Source: Coffea arabica
Lineage: Eukaryota > Streptophyta > Magnoliopsida > Gentianales > Rubiaceae
Direction: 5' to 3'
DNA: 64,000 nt
NCBI RefSeq assembly: GCF_036785885.1
Contig: NC_092312.1
Coordinates: 20,912,001-20,976,000 of the forward strand
Shown: positions 11,792-23,095 of the stretch, piece after piece
Layout: each line of letters starts with the position of its first letter
Numbering within the stretch: the stretch's first letter is position 1
Translations under genes and position numbers: made by a program
The notes under the pieces: generated by a model
What the model was told of the DNA's origin: nothing
Databases searched by the model: none
The model's input: only the letters and a program-made list of their open reading frames with translations

Positions 11792-12166
11792 ATGAGTTAC
11801 ACTGATAATCGTATTGGAGTATTGCGTGATTTGCATCCAGATATTGAGGTTATGTTCAATCGGTTATCACTAAGTGATGTGCGGGGAAATTTGGCTGGAC
11901 ATACTGAAGATAATGGGATGTTGAGGGGTGCAGATCGAGTTTTAGCAAATAATATTCTACTTAGGAATGAGATATATGATTTGTTCAAATCTTTTTATCG
12001 GCATCCAGACAAAGCTCGTGTGCTGGAAAGTACATTAGGAAATATTGGAGAATTGCCGTTTCTGCAGATCATTGCTGGTCGTATGGAAGTAGAAGTTGAA
12101 GAGCAGAGGAAAGCAATTCAAAGTGCTATGGGTGGATTTTCTGATGCAGCTGGCAGAAATTTCTAG
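11792..12166 (+). CDS. Helitron-borne small ORF B, paralogue of ORF A
   Basis: An intronless ORF of 124 codons lies 715 bp downstream of ORF A on the same strand, and is of nearly identical length. The core NEIYDLFKSFYRHPDKARVLE...LQIIAGRMEVEVEEQ matches ORF A. Shared residues include NE, DLFK, YRH, VLE, IA-RM and VEV. The N-terminus (MSYTDNRIGVLRDLHPDIE) and tail (GGFSDAAGRNF) differ from A. The gap between A and B is T/G-rich non-coding sequence. The function is unknown. The pair looks like an old tandem duplication that has diverged at the protein level while keeping both frames open. Confidence 0.55.
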   Translation: MSYTDNRIGVLRDLHPDIEVMFNRLSLSDVRGNLAGHTEDNGMLRGADRVLANNILLRNEIYDLFKSFYRHPDKARVLESTLGNIGELPFLQIIAGRMEVEVEEQRKAIQSAMGGFSDAAGRNF

Positions 12167-12885
12167 CGAATAGCTATGTATGTTTCTGTGAGTTTTTATA
12201 ATTTGTAGTATGGAAATGTTTGCTGTTGTACTCTAGTGTATTCCGTGTGTAAGTTGGTGTTTAGATACTGTGTTTAGCAACTTTAGTTGGATAATATTTG
12301 TACTTGGTGTATTTGTTTTTGTATTTGGTGAGGTGGTAATCAGTTCCATTGTAGTATGGTGTTTGGCTATTTTGGAAATGAAGGTGCAATGAATAAACGA
12401 TTCTAAATATCGAATCAGCTTTGACTGATAGCAGAAAGCAAAAGAAAGGGAGTGAAGGGAGATTAGTTTCTGTGATGCAAATGTTAATAACTATAAATGA
12501 AATTCTGGTACGTTTGGATTCTAAAAAAGCGCAGGTAACAATGTTTAAATAAGAATGTAGGGAAAGTTGCTAAACTGTACAAAATCTGCTGAAATATTTG
12601 CAAATCACAAACTATACTAACACTTGATGAACCGAACGTTAAAGGATAGAAAGTTGAGTAGCCAAGTTCTACAGATCAAAAGTTATACATGAAACTGTGG
12701 TACGTTTGCACTTTCAAAAAGCTGAGCTAACTATCTTTAAGCAAAAGTGGACAGAAAGCTGAGCAAGTGTACAAAAGCTGGTAAAATATTTGACCATCAC
12801 AAAATACAGGAAAGCTTCAACTATCAAAAGTTAACCCAGCAGAGCTTCAAAAGTATGTAATAGCAGGAACCAGTATATGGCATTT
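12167..12885. other. Non-coding segment inside Helitron
   Basis: This lies between the 3' end of ORF B (+) and the convergent 3' end of the RPA-like gene (-). It contains imperfect repeats of the type 'actgtggtacgtttg'/'attctggtacgtttgga' (about 12,504 and 12,697), each followed by similar sequence (aaaaagc...gctgagc). No ORF of interest was seen. Confidence 0.45.
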
Positions 12886-14948
12886 TCAATCTTGCTTTTG
12901 ATACTTGTCACTGCGTTGCTTTTTAGTTGGGCTCTCACTGATCTTAAGAGTAGACAGACAACTGGAAGTCACATTTGTGTCTTTTGGAGCAGTACTGACC
13001 ACATTTTCATCAATACTGGTGGAAGGCAGTTCTGGATTTGGTTCTGAATAGCCAGTGGTTGAAGGAATCTGTGATATAATCTCTGCTAGAAGGGATTTGT
13101 GCAGAATAATGGCAGAGTATTTTTCAGTACTGCCAGATGCATGGGTGTTTGCCATTTTCTTCACAAAGCATGTTATGATAGTGTTGTTAATGGCCTCTTC
13201 AATAGCTTGATAGTTGAGTTCATGCTGTAGAATTAAAATGAACAGGTTGACATTAGATACAGTATACTTATTTGTGGATGACAATATTCTATATGCATAT
13301 GGAAACAGTATTTCTTACCTTGTTTTCTAACTCTTGCATCTGCGAAAGTGTGAAAGGTAGTAACTGAAGGGGATCATTATCATAAAGATCAAGCGTTAAA
13401 ACTCCAGAATAATCAGCAAGTTCCACAGTTAATCGACATCTTGTCACTATATTCACATGTTTGTTGCATGAGGTGCAAACAATTTTCCAGATAGGCTTTG
13501 CTCTGAATGATTTATGGCATTGTGGACAAGCATTATACCATAATCGCTGGCTTTTGTCTAGCAATTTTGGAGTACCACGCAACCAGTAAGCTTTTTTCTG
13601 TATTGAATTATAGTGAGTAGTTAGAAATCTGAAAATATTATTGTGAATAAATGATGGGATGTAGAATTTACCGTAGGAAATGCCAGGAAGTCTTGAATAG
13701 TGGTCAGCTCATCATCCCTTGGCTGTGATAGAAGCTTAACTCGATTGTGGTATGCTTTTTCTGCTATCAATTTTTTGATTTCTGCTTCATTCTCAATAGC
13801 CCTTGTGATGAACAGAGAAGTTTTATTTGCAATGTTTATAATATGCAGTTAATAGAAAATATTTTCAAATGATGTTTGTTGAGAAGAATTGTCACCAGTG
13901 CTTGAGATCAGCAGCTTGTTGTATTGGAGGATTAAGGAGAATGCTTGATCCAAATTTTGTTGACAGGTTCAGTGCTGCAATATTTACGTCCCGTAATGTA
14001 CATTGTATTATGAGTATGTTCAAAGTCAGAAAATATGTGGAGCATAACGAATTTCTTATGTACTCACTGTGATATGATGATACTTTAATCCGAAGTGCAA
14101 CAATCAGTGGCATTGTGTCAATTATATTTGCAAGTGCTTGGCCTTCATCTGTTTCATGCTCGCCCCATAGTGTTAGGATAACTGGCATCATGCTGTAGTG
14201 TATTTGATTGATAGATGAACATTTGTTAGAAGAGATTATTTGTATCAATGTGTGGTGGTTTAGAACTGATATAGAATAAATGGGTAGTTTTAGTTACCTT
14301 TTATCTATAAGTACCACTTCTCTAGTAGCTGTAGTGGCCCTTTGTATCCGAGGATGAACTTCAGCGACAATGCCTAGAACATCTGATTTTTAATTGTGCT
14401 GAGTTATAACTCTAATGAAAATTGTGTGCAGTAGCAAGTTAGTAGTAAGATTTGTTGGTTACCTATATCTGTGTTGTCATCCATATGTTGGTAGAATCTT
14501 CTATAGGGCGAGAATGTGAATACAGCTGGAATCTGTGGTGACTCGACTTCATTTACTGCTTGAACAACAGTAGAGTTGTCTATGTACCATGTGCACTGAT
14601 TTGGATGAGTCAAATACTCTGATGGTGTGTACTCAACTCTAGCATTGCAGAGAATGTATCGCTTGTAAAGCTGGAAATGATTTCGGAAGAACTCTATGTC
14701 TGATTTATAAATCATTGCTTCAACTGTTGACCCCTGAGAACAGTCATGGTTGTTTTGATGTGAATGTCAAAATTGAGTAATAAAGAACATGACATAAAAT
14801 TGAGAATTTGTATTACCTGCTGATCAATTAATATGAGCTTCTAATATCGGTTTCCTGCCTTTGAGAGTAATGGCTTTTGCTTGTCTAGAACCTGAACTAT
14901 AGTTGTCCAGTTTTGTAGTCCAGAAATTATTTCAGCAAATGAGATCAT
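12886..14948 (-). pseudogene. Helitron RPA70-like gene with an in-frame stop
   Basis: Eight exons on the minus strand: 14948..14817, 14733..14463, 14382..14298, 14192..14068, 13974..13896, 13801..13672, 13597..13319 and 13224..12886. They join in consistent phase to 480 codons including the terminal stop. The product resembles the large subunit of replication protein A. An N-terminal OB fold opens with MISFAEIISGLQNWTTIVQV. A second OB region carries DVLGIVAEVHPRIQ and VILTLWGEH. A C-terminal zinc ribbon, CPQCHKSF...CTSCNKHV, follows. Such single-strand-binding proteins accompany the Rep/helicase in plant Helitrons and presumably protect the displaced strand. Exon 1 has a TAG (14841-14843) after GNRY, where the family continues into KLILID, so the copy is probably disabled. 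Its ATG is 114 bp downstream of the end of the Rep/helicase frame. Confidence 0.8.
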
Positions 14949-15061
14949 ATTTTTTTCCTCCTGCAACTCATAATATAAGTAGCTAAGTGCTGGATGAACG
15001 AAAAGAAAGGTGTAAAATCATGAATATATACAAATAACTGATATACACATGGTTACAGCAG

Positions 15062-18000
15062 TTATTGATAAGCTAAATCTAGTACTTCTGTATATACTAT
15101 ATTTTCAGCAATTGAGTCTTCTTGGTCATCAAATATTGATGGTTTAATCAAAATTTTAATAGAACTACTATTCTTAGCTCTTGACATTGCTACATATAGC
15201 TGTCCATGGGAGAAAACCGGCTCACGCAAATATATGCCGACAAAATCAAGTGTTTGTCCTTGAGCTTTGTTTATTGTCATAGTAAAACAGGGTCGAACAG
15301 GAAACTGAATTCGTTCGAATGATACTGGTGAGTCTGAATTATTCTCTGCTCTAAAACAGATTCTGTGAATGAAGACTTCTTTTCCAGCAAATTCTCCACA
15401 TGTTATGACTGCATGTATAATATTGGAGCTCAAGGATTTGCATATCAGTCTGGTGCCGTTACATAATCCCTGAGGCGGATCGATGTTTCTTAGTAACATG
15501 ATAGGGCAGTATGGTTTGAGAAGCAGCTTATGAGGGGGAAAATCATTTCGAGTCAAACTGTTTAGCAAATCTTCCATGATTGTCTGCTCAGAGCTATCTA
15601 TACACTTGTCTCAGCTGGTATATTCTTGCAATTGTCCTTCGAACTGTACAATGAGCCTCTGATTAATTTGATCCACAAAGTCATTTTTTGTTGTCAGAAT
15701 AGCACGATTAATTGCAGAGAAATTGTCCTGGCAAAAAGCATTCAAATCTGGGAACACTGTGCGGATCAATGTGTTCATTGATTCTTCCTCATTGGTATAT
15801 CTTATCAGCATTGATGCAGGTATCTGGATAGAATTGTTGGAGATAAGTGGCTTTGTTCCATTTTCGATGCGGAGTAGATATTCAGTAAATTCTGCATCAT
15901 ATCTTGCTCTCATATTTTGAGTCAGATGCAACTTATGTAGCTGTGGCCATATGTATGAGTTCACTATACTTGCATCGATAAATTCAGATTTTGATCCTTT
16001 TGTTACTACTGGCAAGACTTGACGAAAATCACCTCCAAAAACAATGACCTTTGATCCAAACAAATTGTTGCAGTCCATTATGTCTCTGAGAATTTTGTCA
16101 ACACTCTCAATCGAAATCTTGTGTGTCATTGGAGCTTCATCCCAGATAATCAGAATTGCAGATTGCGGCAGTTTTGCTAATGAGCTCTGTTTACTAATTC
16201 TGCATTGCTTATCTCGTGTTCCACTAATTGGTATCTTGAATCTCGAATGAGCTGTCCTTCCACCTGGAAGAATCGAAGCCGCAACTCCACAGGATGCTGT
16301 AGCCAGAGCTATGTGTCCTTTTGACCTGATTTCTGCTAGTAGTGCTCGATAAAGGAATGTTTTTCCTGTTCCACCTGGTCCATCAATGAAAAAGGCTCCT
16401 TTTTTTTCAACAAAAACTGCATTTATAATAATATCAAAAACTTTTTTCTGATCAGCATTTAATTGCTCAATTGCTAATAAGTCCTGCTCTGGTACAGAGA
16501 TTCTTGTTTCAGCTATTATATCACGAGTGTTGTTGTTCAAGCTATCAAAATTCATGATATTTGGAACTAAAGCATACTCATTGATATCTTTTCCCATTGA
16601 TTGTAGGAACTGATTTATCTGGTACAGTACCTGGAAATGAATTTGATCAACTGATACTTGTGGAGTTCTGCTGATATCTTTAGATAATGGCTCTTCAAAT
16701 TGTTCCCAAAGATATCTGGGATTTGAAGGAGGAAAATGAACAAGTAGTGTGGCAAATAATCTTCTCAAAGTATATGGCATATGATACATAGCTGCTTCCT
16801 CAAGGCATTGTTGTTGCGACTTATCAGACTCAAAGTAACCCCTGAGAATTGCTGCCTCACGAAAAGTACGTACATATGCTCCATTTATTGTTCTTAAGTC
16901 ATCGAATGAAGTTGGACTTTTGACATTTGTGAGTAGCAATCTAAGAAAGTATCGTTCTCCTTCCATTGGGTTGGCTGTTACTATCCTACCTATAGAGTCT
17001 TTCTGCTTTCTTGGTTCCCATTTCCTTCTTCCTGGATACCAAACAAAGTGCTCAGGAAACTGTTTGTAAGTACATTTGAGATTCTGAGTTAGAGAATCAG
17101 TAGAATTCATGTAGAAAAATTCTGTCAACATGGTTCTCTTAGCAAATCTATTTGCTACTATATCACGTAGGTCTTGGTCTTCTCTGAAATTCAATGGTTG
17201 ACAGTTTTGTAAGTGAATAACAGCAGGATGTATTTGAAACAGCAGGAACCTGTATATTCTCCATATACCTTCCACAGCACAGACCCATCTAGCTGATTGA
17301 TAGTCTTTGATCTCATCGATTGCACAGACATGACCATCAGAATTCAGCTCATTAGAATCCTGTGAATTGAGTACAAAATGAATCTTGTCATGACCTTTGT
17401 AGATATACTTATACATGTACTTTACTTCCTTGACTGTAGAGCAGATTTCCATGTTCAGATGGCAGTTGAATTTTGCAAGAAGGTAAGGATTGTATGGAAC
17501 AACCCATCTGTTATCAAACTCATGTCCACGGACCATCATTTTGTATCCATTGTTTCTTCTTCGATAAGTAGGGTATGTGTTATCTCCATGAAAAGTCTTA
17601 TCGGCAAATGGTTTTGGATAATTATTCCTGCATTTTTTTTTATGTTCTCCTCGCATACAAACATTGGTTGGATTTCTTTTTCCACAAGGGCCATGAATCA
17701 TGTGTCTGCGAACCATGTTGAAAAGATGTGGATTTTTGCTTTGATCTGGAATCTCTGCACTAACTATTCTGTCATAAGAATCTGTAGAGTAAAGTTTTGA
17801 ACATGGCTTCAGAATTATGAGGAAATGAGCATGAGGTAAACCGCGTTTCTGGAACTCTATGACATATGTGTAAGCAGCAACAGATCCAAATATTTCTTTC
17901 TTGAATAACTCTTGTTTCAAAACATCAAGCTTTGCGTGAAAGATTCGAGTGAGCAGGTCGGGCCTGTTATGTGCTTCATCTGTTGGAAGCATGAGATTCT

Positions 18001-21000
18001 TTATTTCTGGCCATGAAGGATTGCAAGTCATTGTAATGAATAAATCTGGTTTGCCAAATTTCTGGACCAAAGCCATAGCATCAACATATCTCCTTTTCAT
18101 GTCTCGAGGGCCTCCTATGAATGAAGCTGGAAGGACTACTCGTTGCCCTACTTTTAAACCTTGGCATTGACCTGTTATAACACTATCCATTACGCCTTGC
18201 AGCTGCTCTCTCCTTATGAATTCTTGTTTGCTTTTATAGTAATCCAATATCTGACTTTCAATTTTGATGTACATATCCACAACATATTGCTGAAGTAATC
18301 TACCAGTGTTAAGTATGTTTGGAGAATATTTGTCTCTGATCTGCAATTTATAAGCATAATATTCTCGCATTGACACAAATTCACCATTGTTTTCAGGATC
18401 ATTGGAAACTGAAAGTTACAAAAATAAGGTATAAGTAACTGGTTTCACCATATGAAGTTGCATACATTGATAAGATATTGGATCATCTGAGATTAATCGA
18501 AGATAATGCGAGTAATATGTTCTCAAAACAAGCAGTTCGGGATCAGTAATTATGTAAGCAAGATGTGAGCAATGCACATAAGTAATGTATAAGACATTTG
18601 CATATAGATAATGTGTTAGTTATTCATGTTAGGAATACCTTCTTCTTCAGCAGATATCATGTCTTCAGCAGATTTGAAATTGGTGAGGAGAGCAGTAGGT
18701 TTGTTTCTCTGAACAGATCTTTTTCTCTTTTTGCCATTTTCTCTGACAAATCTTCTAATTCCAGGATGCCAGCCTGTTTCACCAAGTGCAAATAATAGTG
18801 GATATTGCAGAGGATCGTAACAACCATAATAGTACTGGACGAGGTGATCCCTTCCTTCTTTTGTATAAATTTTAATGTGTCTAACATAACTTGTTCCTGA
18901 ACTCTCTGTTTCTGTCCAAAGAGCTGCAACCTGAGAAGCTGTTGGATGATTGAATACTCGTTGATCATTCTGTGAATGTGATTTCAAGACTATCTGATAT
19001 GAATCCAGATTTGGAACGTTTCTTAGACTGCGGAGAAAACATGCGTATGGATTAGACTTCATGACTTCCATGATCTTCATTACTATACTCTCTATTAATC
19101 TTTCTGAAACTGCCATTCTGTTTTGAAGCTCATGATCTGTATCATGAAAATAGAATTGCAGATATAATCCAGATCCTCCATGTGGAATAAGGTCTTTGAT
19201 AAAGTGATAGCTTTGTCCTTGAACTTTGAAGGTATAAATGCCATTTGTTCTCTTGCAAAGCGATTTATCATAGTGTACACCAAAGGAAGTGAAGGCAAAC
19301 ATATTATTGTATGTTCTGACATATGTACGAAAGGATAAAGTTTCATCAGAATGACCAGTGAACAATTCTACAAGAATATCTGGCAATTTATTCTCATGGA
19401 GAACTACTTGTCCGTCTGAGCAACAGAAATTGGGTGTCTCAGAGTGCATTTTTTTTCCTCCACAGTAGTGACAATCAGCTTTTGCAGGTAATCTATCTGC
19501 CTGATGATTAATAAATTCCAGTGCATGAACTCCATCAACAGCCTGATTACCTATAGATTTACCAATTAGTTCAGCTAAACTAAAGGTTGGAACTGAACAT
19601 AAGGAGGTAAAAGAGGAACAATCAGTGATTTGTAATCTATACCTCTGTTTTTTTTTCTTTTTGTTATTAATAGCTTTCACTTGTTTCGCTGATGAATGGC
19701 TTTTGCCTGAATGATTCAAGTATGTATAATTAGAAGCAGAAGCCATAACCTTTATACATGTAGTGGTAGCAATATGATCAAGGTATTTGTATGAATAGAA
19801 GTGGTTTGAGGTTACATAATGCATACTGAAGTTTTCTGATCAACATCAGAAGTAATTAAACAGTTTAATATATTTTAATGAGATGGTTATTTGATGGATT
19901 TTTTATGCCAAATTAGTTTACAACAATAGTGAGAAATAAGAAACTTGATAGTACACAAGAAATTTGAGAATAAAATGACAACCTCATGAGAATTGTCAAC
20001 CAGCTCATATGGTAATTTGAGTTTTTCTATATACAAGATAGTAAATTCAGATCAAAGCTAGTAACCTGCAACTCTTCTTGTTTTAGCAGAACAATTATCA
20101 GGGACTTGATACAGCTGGTGTATTGGGAGGATAGCTGACAAATCTGTTCAGGGTAAAGTTCATGCAATTGTTAGACACAATCGCATCACGAATTTTTTTA
20201 AAAAGCTGAAAGAACATTTGACCTGAAGTTTGTTCAGCTATTTCTGTCAAGAATTTGTAGCAGTTCATGCATATGAATGATTTATCTGAAAAGTAAACAA
20301 GAATACTAATATAGCTGATCATGATAATGTTGATGGTTATATATAAGAAGCAATAATCAATGATTAATTTCGAAGCTTAAATGACCTGCATTGTGTACCA
20401 TGTCAGTAGCTACACATGTATGTTGTGTACCAGAGTTAGAAGCAGATCCTACGTATAAAAATTAGAGATGGAGTATTGTATGAATAGAATACTGTTTATG
20501 ATTTGAGTAGGAAAGATATATTAAAAACAAAGTACACCATGTACCTTTCTCATAGCTTGAGAAGCAAGAAATCTGTTCCTTTAATTTTCTACCCAACTGA
20601 GCAGAAGGTAGTTCATCACTGTTATTTGGAGAGGGAGAAATCCGAATACCAGGTTTTGGAGCACCTATTACAATAGATAGAGTTCAAATTGGTTGCATGA
20701 ATATTATAAAAAAAATTGAAATTGAGATAGGATAACAAACAATGGACAGTCTAATTCACTACAATATAGCAAGAAACACGAATACATATACAACTAAGTT
20801 TAGATGAATTCATTGATTTAAAGTAGATAGAAATGGTACCTGTAAAGTTTTGTGTAAAGTAAGAGCGTGAGAATTCACTACGTGAATCACCTGAAGGTGA
20901 GGTAGAAAAATTTGCAACCAATAATTCCATCTTAGAAAAGTTGGTAAAGAAAAATAAATTGTATGACTAACCTTGATTACAACCAATAATTCCATGAACA

Positions 21001-21425
21001 TTCTCATTGAGTTTGGAAGTTTGACAACCAATAGCTTGGATAACTTTATCATTCAAAGCTAGTCATCAACAAAATAAGGGAAATAGACAGGTTATGATAA
21101 ATATGCTATGCACATACAGATTATGAGAATATAATAAGAGTTTTTGAATCACTATGTACCATGAGAACATTGTTGAGCAGAAAGGCTACGCATAACAGAT
21201 GCAGAAACTGGTGGTTGAGAGGCTTCTTGAAATTGTTGTGGCAAGGACTTGGAAAGTATTTTCTCCAATTTTTTTCTGTGATAAGCTTCTCTGTTTTTTT
21301 TGCGCTGAGCCTGTTTCTCTTCGACAGATAGAGCAGCAAATTTGTCTCTTTTTTTACGATTTCGCTTATCCTTTTTCTCACGAAGTTTATCAGGATCATC
21401 CGTTATGGATAGCTTGGAGCAGCTC
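15062..21425 (-). pseudogene. Helitron Rep/helicase gene with an in-frame TGA
   Basis: The main exons are 18408..15062 and 19835..18639. The upstream exons are about 21425..21160, 21058..20972, 20890..20840, 20664..20545, 20448..20386, 20285..20223 and (less certain) 20104..20066. Every intron proposed is phase 1. The first exon encodes a basic stretch (EEKQAQRKKNREAYHRKK). The 18.6-19.8 kb exon holds a CHYCGGKK zinc-finger-like motif and the GVHYDKSL/FYFHDTDHELQNRM block of the Helitron-like N domain. The last exon has the HUH Rep motifs (FITMTCNPSWPEI; GLPHAHFLIIL; YKYIYKGHDK with the tyrosine pair). It also has a PIF1-type SF1 helicase: GPGGTGKT, IIWDEAPM, VFGGDFRQVLPV, and after the stop TINKAQGQT and YVAMSRAK. 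An in-frame TGA at 15613-15611 separates helicase motifs IV and V; the same frame continues intact to 15062. The true start codon was not found. Confidence 0.88.
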
Positions 21426-22349
21426 CTTTAAGGAACAAACAAAGATAGACAGAGGAAAATCTAGGCGCAAGGAACAAACTATTCAGCTAAAAAGGATGAA
21501 GACTATCAGTACAGATGGAATGAGCTATCAACTAAATATATTAAAAAACAATAAAAAAACCAACTGAACGAAGCAAAGAGAGTAGAAAACCTCCATGGAG
21601 ACAGCAAACGAAGCTTATCAAAGTACCTCTGCTACTGCGTATTATAAGAAATTGGACCACCTCAGTACAGATTGGGATAAAAGAAATTTCCAGTTGCATG
21701 GAACAGCTGAAGGGCTCATGTGAAGTAAGTTTGGATTAGCATAAGAAAATACCTGATTCGAAGCAAGCTGTATGAAGCAAGTTGTAAGATGCAAGATGCC
21801 CTGTAATTTGCATGTAAACTGGTTTTCTGAACGTAGGAAACTGTTTGCATGAAATCTCTGGTGCCTATGTATTCATCGCTGATCAGTAAAAAACAAGAAA
21901 TATGCAAAACCGAGACAAAGAATCTGGAAATGACAAATATAGCCAACCTTAGGAAGGAACTGGTCCACAAAATAAGCATCAGAATGACTAAAACAGTAAA
22001 AAATAGATGGTAGTGGGAGACAAGTGATTTAACCCCTATGACACGTGATTGAACTCTTTGGTCAAAATTGAAGAATAAAGTATATCTCATGTTTATCACA
22101 TATGCATATAAAAAAAATATATCTAAATGCATATATTATCACTTATCACTTAATAAATATACATGATTATATCTATAATATAAATATACATGATTATATA
22201 TATGAATATATAAAAAATTTATCTAGTGGTTCTCTTATATCCACCATAATTGTGGATATTTTTTAATGGCTATTACCTTTATCAATTTATCAATTTTTTA
22301 AAATAAAAATATACATGGTTATCCTTATATTAGAAACCCAATGAATGGA

Positions 22350-22482
22350 ACTTAAACACAATTGATGGTTTTTTATATTAAAAAGCGGAATACATTTTAC
22401 TTAAACAATTGATAATATAAACAAAATGTGTTTAATTTGATAATATAAACACATTTGATAATATTAAACACGTTTTAATATT
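22350..22482 (+). repeat. Helitron internal direct repeat, right copy
   Basis: The partner of 9986-10114, same orientation and about 90 percent identical by eye. The two copies lie about 150 bp and about 610 bp inside the two Helitron ends. Confidence 0.8.
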
Positions 22483-22832
22483 AAACTTGTCAGACAAAGT
22501 TCAATTCATGGTTTAAGTTCAATTCTAAACATTGATTATGATTTAAGTGAAATTACTTTAAACTTTATAACACATGATCAAAGCGATTTGAAATTTTTTG
22601 GGATTGGTGAAATTTTTTCGACATCCACACAATTGTGGAGTAGAACAGAAAATTTTAGATTGTAAACATTGATTATGTATGGTTTATAATAAATTTTAGA
22701 TTCTAAAATTTGAAGAGAAAAAGCCTTTTTTCCTTCTCCATCCACACAGCTGTGAAGTACAACAGAAGCTATGAAAGCCAGCTGCACAGCCACCAGTCGG
22801 ATGTTCAAATCACTGCAAAAGCTGAAGCAGCA

Positions 22833-23026
22833 GTGGGACCAGTCAATGTACAAACCACCATGCAAAGTACAACACCATGAAGCAGGCGCATTCAGCCCAG
22901 CAAGAGTCGGACCAACAACCTACAAACCAGCAACACTCACATCAAGTGCTTGGCTCCAATTTAGCAGGAGCGGTCCCACCATTCAACGTACAAATCAGCA
23001 GCCCAAGGTACAACAGCTTAAAGCAA
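22833..23026. repeat. Degenerate tandem repeats near Helitron 5' end
   Basis: Three degenerate units begin near 22833, 22906 and 22971. Each has the pattern GTSGGACCA or GGTCCCACC, then CAAnnTACAAACCAGCA, and, in the first and third, nnAAGTACAACA. They lie within about 260 bp of the minus-strand TC terminus. Confidence 0.5.
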
Positions 23027-23095
23027 GCGGATGCACTCGAAATCCCACCAACAGTAGAAACACAAAGTGCTTCTTATATATAGTAATAGTATAGA

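Larger units (their letters stand above)
9839..23095 (-). mobile_element. Helitron, 13.3 kb, with both termini
   Basis: Read on the minus strand, the element begins with TC (g23094/a23095 on plus, giving TCTATACTATTACTATATAT) and ends CTAG at 9842-9839. A GC hairpin (9851-9867, arms CCCGCGC/GCGCGGG, 3-nt loop) lies 11 nt before the end. The flanking bases are A (9838) and T (23096), the A|T target typical of Helitrons, and there is no target duplication. Inside, on the same strand, are a Rep/helicase gene and an RPA70-like gene, as in autonomous plant Helitrons. Both have premature stops. Two small ORFs lie on the opposite strand. The exact 5' base is slightly uncertain because TC occurs in three consecutive TCTA units (23095, 23099 or 23103). 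Confidence 0.93.
21426..23095 (-). other. Helitron 5' region upstream of the Rep/helicase gene
   Basis: This should hold the promoter and first exon of the Rep/helicase gene, but no start codon could be joined to the exon at 21425. It is AT-rich around 22,080-22,300. It carries the right copy of the internal direct repeat (22350-22482), then a GC-richer block of degenerate repeats next to the TC terminus. Confidence 0.6.

Noticed and set aside
17378-17800. 140-codon plus-strand ORF inside the Helitron Rep exon
   Set aside because: It is antisense to conserved Rep motifs and is explained as a shadow of that frame.
21716-22132. 138-codon minus-strand ORF upstream of the Rep gene
   Set aside because: Hydrophobic, low-complexity translation of AT-rich DNA; it does not join in phase to the Rep exons.
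9839-23095. Possibility that the 13-kb element is a TIR transposon or LTR retrotransposon
   Set aside because: There are no terminal inverted repeats, target duplication, LTRs or reverse transcriptase. The HUH Rep, PIF1 helicase, hairpin, CTAG end and A|T insertion identify a Helitron. The 130-bp internal repeats are too short and internal to be LTRs.
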